From Actinomycetes bacterium (GTDB lineage: Bacteria; Actinomycetota; Actinomycetes; Mycobacteriales; Micromonosporaceae): a stretch of 11,161 nt of DNA. The stretch covers positions 1-11,161 of the forward strand of contig JAEZGP010000526.1 of the NCBI GenBank assembly GCA_023437285.1. The letters are read 5' to 3'. The translations under genes and the position numbers were made by a program. The notes below the pieces were generated by a model. That model was not told where the DNA came from, did no database searches, and saw only the letters and a list, made by a program, of their open reading frames with translations. Positions 1 to 5,671 of the stretch are shown here, piece after piece (the stretch's first letter is position 1; each line of letters opens with the position of its first letter).

Positions 1-411
1 CCCCGGGGCGGGTGTGCTGCATCCTGACGTCGGGCAGGCGGCGGCCGCAGCGGCGGCCGGGATGGCGGCGCGGGCCACCTCGACCAGGCCGGCGAAGGCG
101 GCGGCGTCGCTGACGGCCAGCTCGGCCAGAATCTTGCGGTCGACCTCGATGCCCGCCAGGCGAAGGCCCTGGATGAGGCGGTTGTAGGTCATGCCGTTCG
201 CGCGCGCGGCGGCGTTGATGCGCGTGATCCACAGCTGGCGGAAGTCGCCCTTGCGGTCGCGGCGGTCCCGGTAGGCGTACTGCATGCTGTGGAGCATCTG
301 CTCCTTGGCCTTGCGGTACAGGCGGGAACGCTGGCCGCGGTAGCCGGCGGCGCCCTCAAGGACGGTACGACGCTTCTTCTGGGCGTTGACCGCCCGCTTG
401 ACGCGTGCCAC
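1..411 (-). CDS. rplT: 50S ribosomal protein L20 (3' end beyond the window)
   Basis: L20 is a primary 23S rRNA-binding protein needed early in large-subunit assembly. The N-terminus reads [16 protein letters not shown], followed by [16 protein letters not shown], then [19 protein letters not shown] and [20 protein letters not shown], all classic L20 signatures. The start is GTG at 411, with a GAGGAG ribosome binding site just upstream. The gene is last in the infC-rpmI-rplT operon, 91 nt after rpmI. Odd point: the frame stays open for 137 codons to the window edge. Family members are usually about 115-130 aa, and after [10 protein letters not shown] the tail turns into Ala-rich sequence containing two Cys. 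Identity is certain; the true C-terminus is not visible. Confidence 0.95.
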   Translation of the reverse strand, partial: MARVKRAVNAQKKRRTVLEGAAGYRGQRSRLYRKAKEQMLHSMQYAYRDRRDRKGDFRQLWITRINAAARANGMTYNRLIQGLRLAGIEVDRKILAELAVSDAAAFAGLVEVARAAIPAAAAAAACPTSGCSTPAPG

Positions 412-430
412 GTTGTCACTCCTCGTCAAC

Positions 431-490
431 GACCGGCCCGTTCAGGCCGGTCAACTCGTCATCGATGGGTCGGTCCCGGGGGCGGGACCG
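431..490 (-). promoter_or_regulatory. Two hairpins in the rpmI-rplT gap
   Basis: Two compact stem-loops occupy the short rpmI-rplT spacer. One has 8-bp arms (431-438 with 445-452, loop 6 nt) just upstream of the rplT ribosome binding site. The other also has 8-bp arms (471-478 with 483-490, loop GGGG/CCCC). Neither is followed by a T-tract on the minus strand, so they look more like mRNA processing, stability or translational-control elements than full terminators. L20 autoregulation through RNA structures is known in E. coli and Bacillus; a similar role here is inference. Confidence 0.5.
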
Positions 491-502
491 CCGTGCCGCG
501 CG

Positions 503-697
503 TCAGCGGCCCAACAGCTTCTTGATGCGCTTGGTGTCCGCCGGGGACACCTCGACCGTGCCGGTGAGGCGACGGGTGCGCCGGGAGGTCTTGCCCTCCA
601 GCAGGTGGCGCTTGCCGGCCTGCTCGCTCACGATCTTGCCGGAGCCGGTCACCTTGACCCGCTTGCCCATGCCGGTGTGGCTCTTCATCTTCGGCAT
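503..697 (-). CDS. rpmI: 50S ribosomal protein L35
   Basis: This is a 64-residue, highly basic large-subunit ribosomal protein. It begins [20 protein letters not shown], continues [20 protein letters not shown] and ends [11 protein letters not shown], matching L35 in sequence and full length (family about 64-66 aa). ATG at 697 is preceded by GGGGAG, which directly follows the infC TAG. Only 14 nt separate the infC stop from this start, so translation is probably coupled. It is the middle gene of the infC-rpmI-rplT operon. Confidence 0.97.
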   Translation of the reverse strand: MPKMKSHTGMGKRVKVTGSGKIVSEQAGKRHLLEGKTSRRTRRLTGTVEVSPADTKRIKKLLGR

Positions 698-711
698 TGA
701 AAGGTTCTCCC

Positions 712-1320
712 CTATTCGCCCGTACCGTTGCTCGCCGCCACCTCGGCCGGCGCGGCCTCGCCCTCGACGCCCTCGGCGCCCGGCTTGGCCCCACGCGCAG
801 CCACCTTGAGAGAGCGGTGCGGAGCGATAACCATGATCATATTACGACCGTCCTGCTTCGGAGCGGCCTCGACAAACCCCAGGTCAGCGACCTCCTGCGA
901 GAGCCTGTCCAGAAGCCGGCGACCCAGCTCCGGGCGGCTCTGCTCGCGGCCGCGGAACATGATCGTCACCTTGACCTTGTCGCCCGCCTTCAGGAACCGC
1001 ACGACGTGACCCTTCTTGGTCTCGTAGTCGTGCGAGTCGATCTTGGGGCGGAGCTTCATTTCCTTGATGACGGTCTGCTGCTGGTTGCGCCGGGCTTCCC
1101 GCGCCTTCAGTGCGCTCTCGTACTTGAACTTGCCGAAGTCCATGAGCTTGCACACCGGTGGGCGCGCCATGGGCGCAACCTCGACCAGATCCAGATCCAC
1201 GTCCGCGGCCAGCTGAAGCGCTCGCTCGATGGGCACGATGCCCACCTGCTCGCCCTCGGGGCCGACCAGGCGGACCTCACGGGCACGGATCTGGTCATTG
1301 ACGCGTGGCTCGACGCTGAT
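712..1320 (-). CDS. infC: Translation initiation factor IF-3 (probable AUC start)
   Basis: IF-3 binds the 30S subunit, blocks premature 50S joining and discriminates against wrong start codons and initiator tRNAs. The N-domain shows [17 protein letters not shown] and [19 protein letters not shown]. The linker contains [19 protein letters not shown]. The C-domain shows [37 protein letters not shown] and [14 protein letters not shown]. An Ala/Glu/Gly-rich tail of about 35 residues follows, as in other actinobacteria. I chose an ATC codon at 1318-1320 because a perfect AGGAGG lies 4 nt before it and the protein (202 aa) then begins ISVEPRVND, where other IF-3 proteins begin. In-frame alternatives are GTG at 1344 (210 aa, GAGG 9 nt upstream) and ATG at 1419. 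If the GTG is used, the perfect Shine-Dalgarno would lie inside the coding region. First gene of the operon. Confidence 0.93.
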   Translation of the reverse strand: MSVEPRVNDQIRAREVRLVGPEGEQVGIVPIERALQLAADVDLDLVEVAPMARPPVCKLMDFGKFKYESALKAREARRNQQQTVIKEMKLRPKIDSHDYETKKGHVVRFLKAGDKVKVTIMFRGREQSRPELGRRLLDRLSQEVADLGFVEAAPKQDGRNMIMVIAPHRSLKVAARGAKPGAEGVEGEAAPAEVAASNGTGE

Positions 1321-1330
1321 GGGGCCTCCT
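1318..1330 (-). promoter_or_regulatory. Perfect Shine-Dalgarno facing an AUC codon of infC
   Basis: On the minus strand AGGAGG (1325-1330) is followed by CCCC and then ATC AGC GTC GAG. A full-consensus ribosome binding site in front of a non-standard codon in the infC frame parallels E. coli infC, whose AUU start underlies autoregulation because IF-3 rejects such codons. That AUC is the start here is an inference from position and homology. Confidence 0.6.
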
Positions 1331-1422
1331 AGGTCCGTCCTCACGGCGACGCACCTCGCGCCGCCACCTGTGTGCAGCCGCCCCGCCTCACGGAGGATCC
1401 CCAGATGAAATGCCCTCATACG

Positions 1423-1449
1423 AAAGGGCCCCGGCGCATGCCAGGGCCC
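1423..1449 (-). terminator. Attenuator-like hairpin in the infC leader
   Basis: A 10-bp stem (1426-1435 paired with 1440-1449, one G-T wobble, 4-nt loop) with GGGCCC at its base is followed on the minus strand by TTTCG. It lies within the transcribed leader between the promoter near 1601 and infC. Its position and shape fit transcription attenuation of the ribosomal-protein operon. The T-run is short, so termination efficiency is uncertain. Confidence 0.5.
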
Positions 1450-1600
1450 GCTCGACCGGTCGCGCGCACGGTGGCGCGTCAATACCCACGCCGGAAACCC
1501 GGCTCGGGTGACCGACCCGGCTACCGTGACGGCGGCTCGGGTGGGAGCGGGCGCTCCACTTGGAGAGCCGGGCACGCGGCCCGGCACGGTCTACGCGGCA

Positions 1601-1609
1601 AGTGTATCA
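1601..1609 (-). promoter_or_regulatory. Extended -10 promoter for infC-rpmI-rplT
   Basis: The minus strand reads TGATACACT: an extended -10 (TGN before TACACT). The TGA of this motif is also the stop codon of the upstream PH-domain gene. No good -35 is seen 17 bp upstream, which is usual for extended -10 promoters. Transcription would start near 1594, giving a leader of roughly 270 nt before infC. Confidence 0.5.
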
Positions 1610-2113
1610 GGTGCCGGACTCATACTTCGCATCCGTCGCCGCGTCAAGAGAACGGCTCTGGTTCAGCAGAACGCGCAGCGTACGGGCGGCGTGGATCGCG
1701 TACTCCTTGTCCACCGCCTGGATCGCCATCACGGCGACCGTCTCGTCGTCGGCCAGTTCCAGGCTGACCCACGGGTTGCCGGTGGTGAACCGCAGCCCGC
1801 GCACCACCGACCACGGCAGGTCATAGCCGCCCACGATGTTGCGGATGCGCACCCGCTCGGCGTCGGCGGTCACCCGGGGGCGGGCGAACGCCAGCACGCC
1901 CAGGGCGCCGAGCACGCCCAGGACCACCATGGCCACCTGGTCCGCGGTGGTGAACACGCCCTGGCCGGTGCCGGTCGGACCGCTCAGCATGATGCCGATG
2001 ATCGTGAAGAAGACGACCACGACGCCGGCCAGCACGAAGCAGACCTTGCGGACGCGCCGGGGGCGGAAGGTCACGGGAAGTGTCCCGACGTGCGGGTTCT
2101 CGGCCTGGCTCAC
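1607..2113 (-). CDS. Two-helix membrane protein with bacterial PH domain
   Basis: This is a 168-aa membrane protein of unknown role. Residues about 23-45 (VCFVLAGVVVVFFTIIGIML) and 58-78 (VAMVVLGVLGALGVLAFA) form two hydrophobic helices. They are followed by a cytoplasmic beta-rich domain with VTADAERVRIRNIVGGYDLP, WSVVRGLRF and WVSLELADDE, the pattern of the bacterial PH-like family (bPH_6 type) common in actinobacteria. The C-terminal helix ends in a polar tail. The start is uncertain: GTG at 2113 gives a normal N-terminus, GTG at 2131 is possible, and the open frame reaches TTG at 2173; none has a strong ribosome binding site. The gene lies upstream of infC on the same strand, but infC has its own promoter over this stop codon. 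The specific ligand or partner cannot be inferred. Confidence 0.8.
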   Translation of the reverse strand: MSQAENPHVGTLPVTFRPRRVRKVCFVLAGVVVVFFTIIGIMLSGPTGTGQGVFTTADQVAMVVLGVLGALGVLAFARPRVTADAERVRIRNIVGGYDLPWSVVRGLRFTTGNPWVSLELADDETVAVMAIQAVDKEYAIHAARTLRVLLNQSRSLDAATDAKYESGT

Positions 2114-2183
2114 GCCTGCCGAGTCTGCCACCTCCAACCCCGCCCGCCGACGGCGGCATCCAACCGACGGCAATCATGGGGAT

Positions 2184-2419
2184 ATGCCTGACCGCAGCTC
2201 GCCCCCGACCTGGCGCCCCGCCCGCAGCGTCTCGGCCTCGGCGTGGCCTTCGCGGTCCTGGCCTTCGTCGTCGCGGCGACCAGTTACCGCCGCTGGTGGC
2301 GGGTCCAGCGGGCGATGCGCACGGGCCAGCCGCTGCCCCACACCTGGCTGCCGGCCGCCATGGCGGCCGGCCTGAGCCTGATCATCGCGGTGACGGTGGC
2401 CTATCTCTTCCTGGCTTGA
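2184..2419 (+). pseudogene. Truncated, frameshifted DUF202/YidH-type membrane protein
   Basis: In the frame ending at TGA 2417-2419 the sequence encodes LGVAFAVLAFVVAATSYRRW, then RVQRAMRTGQPLPHTWLP, then a second hydrophobic helix ending VTVAYLFLA. This is the pattern of the C-terminal half of DUF202 (YidH-like) proteins: helix, RRW..RVERAM-type loop, G.PLP, helix. The family's N-terminal half, with its RTxLAWxRT motif and first helix, is absent upstream in every frame. The frame has a stop at 2189 and no convincing start. The ATG at 2184 is in another frame and would join it only if the C5 run at 2202-2206 had one more C, giving a product of about 78 aa. So it is either a decayed gene or a short two-helix protein with a frameshift or sequencing error. 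Neighbours are the divergent PH-domain gene and a downstream proline-rich membrane protein. Confidence 0.5.
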
Positions 2420-2440
2420 TCAACTGGCGTCGGATCACGG

Positions 2441-2465
2441 CGCATGGCCGTGCTGTGGGACAGTG
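2441..2465 (+). promoter_or_regulatory. Repeated upstream element, copy 1
   Basis: This 25-bp stretch containing TGTGGGACAGTG matches 3158-3182 (TGTGGCACAGTG) at 19 of 25 positions. Each copy lies a short distance upstream of one of the two paralogous membrane-protein genes and its GAGGAG ribosome binding site. It may be a shared promoter or regulator site, or a footprint of the duplication. Confidence 0.4.
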
Positions 2466-2507
2466 TTGCGGCTCGCCTCCCGCACATCTCGCCGAGGAGT
2501 CCATCCC

Positions 2508-3113
2508 TTGACCAACCCCTACGACCAGCAGCAACCGGGTTACGGCTACCCGCCGCCCGGCAGCCCCGCCCCGCAGCCCGGATACCCCACCTCTGAGCAG
2601 GGCTACCCGCCACCACCGCAGGCGCCGCCGGGCCACCCGGCTGGCTATCCCGGGTACGCGGCGCCGGGTTACCCCGCCCCGCAGCCCGGCTACCCGCTCG
2701 CGCCACCACCGAAGAAGACGCGGTGGGGCCTGATCATCGGGATCGTCGCCATCGTGTTGCTGCTCGTGTGCGGCGGCGTCGTGGGCTGCGTCGCGATCGT
2801 CGTGAAGAGCGCCAAAGACTCGGTCGAGGCCGAACTGAACGCCGAGAAGACCGACATCACGATCATCGACTGCGCGGTGGAGGACGACAGGGCCCTGCCG
2901 TCTGTCAAGGTCACGTGGAAAGTGACCAACTCCGGCTCGATCTCGCGGACCTACGCGCCGACGTTCGTAGCGGAGTCCGCCGACGGCACCAGGCTCGGTG
3001 ACGGCAGCGACTTCGTCGGGGGGTTGCAGCCCGGCGACACGCGCACGGAGACGTCCACGATCCTGCTCGACGCGCCGGCCACCGGTTCGGTGACCTGCAA
3101 GCTGAGCGACTGA
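2508..3113 (+). CDS. Single-pass membrane protein, Pro/Gly/Tyr-rich N-terminus, conserved ectodomain
   Basis: This 201-aa protein has unknown function. Residues 1-68 are a low-complexity cytoplasmic segment with repeated PGYP, PGYG and PAPQPGYP motifs. KKTRW precedes one membrane helix (about 73-99). The remaining ~100 residues form an outside domain with NAEKTDITIIDCAVED, TWKVTNSGSISRTYAPTF and GSVTCKLSD. The two ectodomain Cys (122 and 197) could form a disulfide, and the beta-rich character recalls small immunoglobulin-like domains such as DUF4352 or FxLYD. The TTG start at 2508 is chosen because GAGGAG at 2494-2499 sits 8 nt upstream. The neighbouring gene at 3213 is a clear paralogue. 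Proline/tyrosine-rich tails of this type occur in many actinobacterial envelope proteins; a role in scaffolding is speculation. Confidence 0.82.
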   Translation: MTNPYDQQQPGYGYPPPGSPAPQPGYPTSEQGYPPPPQAPPGHPAGYPGYAAPGYPAPQPGYPLAPPPKKTRWGLIIGIVAIVLLLVCGGVVGCVAIVVKSAKDSVEAELNAEKTDITIIDCAVEDDRALPSVKVTWKVTNSGSISRTYAPTFVAESADGTRLGDGSDFVGGLQPGDTRTETSTILLDAPATGSVTCKLSD

Positions 3114-3118
3114 TCGGA

Positions 3119-3157
3119 GGTAGCCGCGCGCCGGGGACCATCCGGCACGCGGCTACC
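3119..3157 (+). terminator. Strong hairpin after the first paralogue
   Basis: A 16-bp stem with one mismatch (3119-3134 with 3142-3157, loop GGACCAT) begins 5 nt after the upstream stop codon. There is no T-tract, as is common for GC-rich actinobacterial terminators. It separates the two paralogous genes, suggesting that each is transcribed on its own. Confidence 0.7.
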
Positions 3158-3182
3158 CGCGTCGCCCCGGTGTGGCACAGTG
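3158..3182 (+). promoter_or_regulatory. Repeated upstream element, copy 2
   Basis: This is the second copy of the 25-bp element (see 2441-2465), containing TGTGGCACAGTG. It directly follows the hairpin and lies about 30 bp before the GTG start of the second paralogue. Conservation across a non-coding stretch between diverged paralogues suggests function, but no known sigma-factor or regulator consensus is evident to me. Confidence 0.4.
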
Positions 3183-3212
3183 ACCGGTATCCCTCCTCCG
3201 AGGAGCGCCGGC

Positions 3213-3707
3213 GTGACCTATCCCCCTCCGCACGGCCAGCGGCCGGGCTACGTGGCGCCACCCGTCTACGTCGTCGTACCCGCCGCGCCGCCGCCCCGGC
3301 GTCCCCGGAAACGAGGCATGATCATCGGCCTGGTCGCCGGCATCGTGTTCTGCGGCGGCGGCGCGGGCACGGCCGCGTACGTGATCACCCGGGCGGGTGC
3401 CGAGGCGGTCGAGGACATCAACGCCGAACTGAACGCGGTCCGCACCGACGTGAAGATCACCGGTTGCGCGCTGCGGCCCAGCGACCTCGTCGCGACGGTC
3501 CGCATCGACTGGCGGGCCACGAACTCCGGCACCCGCACGCGCACGTACGCGCCCCGGTTCGACGTCGTGACCGCCGCTGGCACCCGGGTGGGCCAGGGTC
3601 TCGGCTTCGTCGCGAGCGTCGACCCCGGCCAGACCGTACGGTCGTCGACCACCGTGGCGGTCGACAAGAGCGTCAAGGGCAAGGTCACCTGCAGGTTGAG
3701 CGCCTGA
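3213..3707 (+). CDS. Single-pass membrane protein, paralogue of the upstream gene
   Basis: This 164-aa protein has unknown function. A short Pro-rich N-terminus (residues 1-30) is followed by basic RRPRKRG, one membrane helix (about 35-59, IIGLVAGIVFCGGGAGTAA) and a ~100-residue ectodomain. The ectodomain shares AELNA..TD..I..CA, TNSG...RTYAP.F, GTR.G.G..FV and G.VTC.LS with the upstream protein, including both Cys (85 and 160). The PGYP repeats of the paralogue are mostly missing. GTG at 3213 has AGGAG 7 nt upstream; an in-frame GTG at 3180 is an unlikely longer start because it lies inside the shared upstream element. The gene converges on hisG, with 22 nt between the stops. It appears to be a tandem duplicate. 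Confidence 0.82.
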   Translation: MTYPPPHGQRPGYVAPPVYVVVPAAPPPRRPRKRGMIIGLVAGIVFCGGGAGTAAYVITRAGAEAVEDINAELNAVRTDVKITGCALRPSDLVATVRIDWRATNSGTRTRTYAPRFDVVTAAGTRVGQGLGFVASVDPGQTVRSSTTVAVDKSVKGKVTCRLSA

Positions 3708-3729
3708 CGGCCCAGATCGGCGGGTCGCG

Positions 3730-4575
3730 CTAGAGCCGGCAGGCCAGGATGTCGTTGACGAGGATGGCGCGCGCGCCGACCTCGTACAAATCGTCCATGA
3801 TCTTGTGTACGTCGGCGCGGACCACCATCGCCTGCACGGCCACCCAGCCCTCCCGGTGCAGCGGGGAGATGGTCGGCGACTCGATGCCCGGGGTCAGCTT
3901 GGTCGCCTCCTCCAGCAGGTCGGCGCGCACGTCGTAGGCGAGCATCACGTACCTGCGGGCCACGAGTACGCCCTGCAGGCGGCGCACCAACTGGGTGACC
4001 GGCCCGTTGGACGGCGCGTCGAGGCGGCGGATGAGGATCGCCTCGGAGTACAGCAGCGGCTCGCCGACCAGTTCGAGGCCGGCCCGGCGCAGCGTCGTAC
4101 CGGTGTCGACGACGTCGGCGATCGCGTCCGCCACGCCCAGCCCCACCGCGTTCTCGACCGCCCCGTCGAGGCGCACGACGGTGGCGTCGATCCCGTTGTC
4201 GGCGAAGAACTTCGAGACAACCCCGGGGTACGCCGTGGCGACGCGCAAGCCGGCGAGGTCGGCGACGGTGCGGGCCCGCCCGGGCGGGGCCGCGAACCGG
4301 AACGTCGAGGGCCCGAAGCCGAGCGCGAGGACCTCCTCGGCCGCGGCGGCGGAGTCGACCAACAGGTCCCGGCCGGTGATCCCGAGGTCGAGGTCGCCGG
4401 AGGCGACGTAGGTGGCGATGTCACGGGGGCGCAGGTAGAAGAACTCGACGTCGTTGCCCGCGTCGAGGCAGGTCAGGTCCTTGTCGTCGGTGCGCTGGCG
4501 GTAGCCCGCCTCGCGCAGCATGGCGGTGGCGGCCGGCGCCAGGCCGCCCTTGTTGGGAATGGCGACACGCAGCAT
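3730..4575 (-). CDS. hisG: ATP phosphoribosyltransferase (long form)
   Basis: HisG catalyses the first committed step of histidine synthesis, joining ATP and PRPP to make phosphoribosyl-ATP, and is normally feedback-inhibited by histidine. The 281-aa length is that of the long HisG form with a C-terminal ACT-like regulatory domain. Visible motifs are MLRVAIPNKGGL at the N-terminus, DLDLGITGRDLLVDS (61-75), LGFGPSTFRFAAPPG, the PRPP-binding loop DAIADVVDTGTT (150-161) and the regulatory region from about 205 with TPGIESPTISPL. ATG at 4575 has AGGAG 7 nt upstream. It follows hisE on the same strand with a 48-nt gap and no obvious terminator, so the two are probably cotranscribed. Confidence 0.97.
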   Translation of the reverse strand: MLRVAIPNKGGLAPAATAMLREAGYRQRTDDKDLTCLDAGNDVEFFYLRPRDIATYVASGDLDLGITGRDLLVDSAAAAEEVLALGFGPSTFRFAAPPGRARTVADLAGLRVATAYPGVVSKFFADNGIDATVVRLDGAVENAVGLGVADAIADVVDTGTTLRRAGLELVGEPLLYSEAILIRRLDAPSNGPVTQLVRRLQGVLVARRYVMLAYDVRADLLEEATKLTPGIESPTISPLHREGWVAVQAMVVRADVHKIMDDLYEVGARAILVNDILACRL

Positions 4576-4623
4576 CAGGTGCTCCTACTAGAAATGATCT
4601 TCAACGGTGGCAGGCGGACGACA

Positions 4624-4899
4624 TCACAGATGTCGGTACACGTCCTTGATGTCCACCTTGCTGGCGATCATCAGCACCTGGGCGTGGTAGAGCAGCTGGG
4701 CGATCTCCTCAGCGGCGCGCTCGGGGCCCTCGTGCTCCGCGGCCATCCAGGCCTCGGCGGCCTCCTCGACCACCTTCTTGCCGACCCCGTGCACACCCTT
4801 GGCGAGCAGCGCCACGGTGCCCGAGCCCGGCGTGCCCTCGGTCGCCTTGGCGGTCAGCTCGCCCCACAGGTCGTCGAAGGTCTTCACGGGGTACATCAT
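4624..4899 (-). CDS. hisE: Phosphoribosyl-ATP pyrophosphohydrolase
   Basis: HisE removes pyrophosphate from phosphoribosyl-ATP, the second step of histidine synthesis. The protein has 91 residues, like stand-alone actinobacterial HisE (about 87-95 aa), and is not fused to HisI. It shows [11 protein letters not shown] at the N-terminus, the MazG-like metal-binding helix [19 protein letters not shown] (EEAAE at 45-49), [16 protein letters not shown] and the terminal DVYRHL. Two ATGs lie side by side (4899 and 4896); the upstream ribosome binding site is weak (GGGGA). It lies upstream of hisG and diverges from mscL. Confidence 0.95.
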   Translation of the reverse strand: MMYPVKTFDDLWGELTAKATEGTPGSGTVALLAKGVHGVGKKVVEEAAEAWMAAEHEGPERAAEEIAQLLYHAQVLMIASKVDIKDVYRHL

Positions 4900-4936
4900 G
4901 TCAAGCGGTCCCCGTCGCCGGCGACCGCCCGGTGCG

Positions 4937-4966
4937 GTGGCACATGCTGGGATCACCCCATAGGGT
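4937..4966 (+). promoter_or_regulatory. Candidate mscL promoter
   Basis: GTGGCA (4937-4942), an 18-bp spacer and TAGGGT (4961-4966) resemble -35 and -10 boxes. Transcription would start around 4973, which is an in-frame GTG of the mscL reading frame. A leaderless start is therefore possible. Confidence 0.4.
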
Positions 4967-5023
4967 CGCGGCGTGCGGGGTACGCGCGACGAAATCAACG
5001 ACGTGGCAAGGGAAGGGTTGTCG

Positions 5024-5458
5024 GTGCTCAAGGGTTTCCGGGACTTCATCATGCGGGGCAACGTCATCGACCTGGCGGTCGGTGTCGTCATCGGCGCCGC
5101 GTTCACCGCACTGGTGACAAGCATCACGACCTCGTTCCTCACGCCCCTGATCCGCCTCGCCGGCGGCGGGGAGCAGCTGTCCGGCACCTGGACGGTCAAC
5201 GAGGTCGTCTTCGACTGGGCGGCGGCGGTGAACGCGCTCATCAGCTTCGTGATCACGGCGGCCGTCCTGTACTTCCTGGTCGTCATGCCGATGAACAAGC
5301 TCGCCGAGCGGCGCAAGCGGGGCGAGGAGCCGCCGCCGGCGGCGCCGAGCGAGGAGATCCAGCTCCTCACCGAGATCCGCGACGCCCTGCTGGCGCAGGG
5401 CCGGGTGCCGCAGCCCCGCACGGACGACGACACGCCGGTACGCCCGCCCGCGTCGTGA
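5024..5458 (+). CDS. mscL: Large-conductance mechanosensitive channel
   Basis: MscL is a homopentameric inner-membrane channel that opens under membrane tension and vents solutes during hypo-osmotic shock. The N-terminal amphipathic helix [20 protein letters not shown] leads into TM1 (about 14-43). A periplasmic loop with [10 protein letters not shown] follows, then TM2 (about 68-90, [17 protein letters not shown]). The C-terminal bundle helix is [16 protein letters not shown], with a Pro-rich tail. Length is 144 aa from GTG 5024, which has the purine-rich AAGGGAAGGG upstream and aligns with the mycobacterial start. In-frame GTGs at 4973 (possible leaderless start, 161 aa) and 5003 are alternatives. 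The gene diverges from hisE and is closed by a perfect palindrome. Confidence 0.95.
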   Translation: MLKGFRDFIMRGNVIDLAVGVVIGAAFTALVTSITTSFLTPLIRLAGGGEQLSGTWTVNEVVFDWAAAVNALISFVITAAVLYFLVVMPMNKLAERRKRGEEPPPAAPSEEIQLLTEIRDALLAQGRVPQPRTDDDTPVRPPAS

Positions 5459-5484
5459 CCCCGCCGGCGTAGGCAGGCTGACAC

Positions 5485-5528
5485 GCGAACCGGGACGGTG
5501 CCGGCCGGCACCGTCCCGGTTCGCTTTC
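5485..5528 (+). terminator. Perfect 40-bp palindromic terminator after mscL
   Basis: The 20-nt arm at 5485-5504 is exactly complementary to 5505-5524, with no spacer and no mismatch. TTTC follows. It starts 26 nt after the mscL stop and insulates the next gene. As RNA it would fold into a stem of about 18 bp with a small loop. Confidence 0.85.
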
Positions 5529-5586
5529 ATGAGGAAACGTCGCGGTAGAACGCCTCCGAAACTCCCCATGACGTACTCCGTTATGT

Positions 5587-5642
5587 CCGAATAAGCGTGT
5601 TATAAAGAGCATGCCGGATTAGGACACTTGAGTCCTATTCGG
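5587..5642 (+). promoter_or_regulatory. AT-rich control region with nested inverted repeats
   Basis: This stretch is much richer in A and T than its surroundings. CCGAATA (5587-5593) and TATTCGG (5636-5642) are inverted copies framing the region. Inside is a perfect inverted repeat, TAGGAC-N6-GTCCTA (5620-5637). TATAAA at 5601-5606 is a candidate -10 box, although no clear -35 is seen. GGATTA occurs as a direct repeat at 5616 and 5642. The arrangement suggests an operator for a dimeric regulator, or an RNA fold in the leader of the downstream gene. Confidence 0.5.
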
Positions 5643-5671
5643 GATTAATGGGGATAGTTTAGGAGAAGCTC

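Noticed and set aside
712..1587. A long 291-aa form of IF-3
   Set aside because: The extra N-terminus is leader sequence containing the hairpin, with no homology to IF-3. The family start lies at about 1320-1344.
3805..5472. A 555-codon plus-strand open frame across hisG, hisE and mscL
   Set aside because: It is an antisense or out-of-frame shadow in GC-rich DNA. It crosses three well-supported genes and has atypical composition.
4624..5511. A 295-aa extended form of HisE
   Set aside because: The N-terminal extension is antisense to mscL. HisE homology begins at the tandem ATGs at 4896-4899.
5587..5671. A c-di-GMP or c-di-AMP riboswitch upstream of the secreted peptide
   Set aside because: I see none of the conserved core motifs of those riboswitches, and the interval is too short for them.
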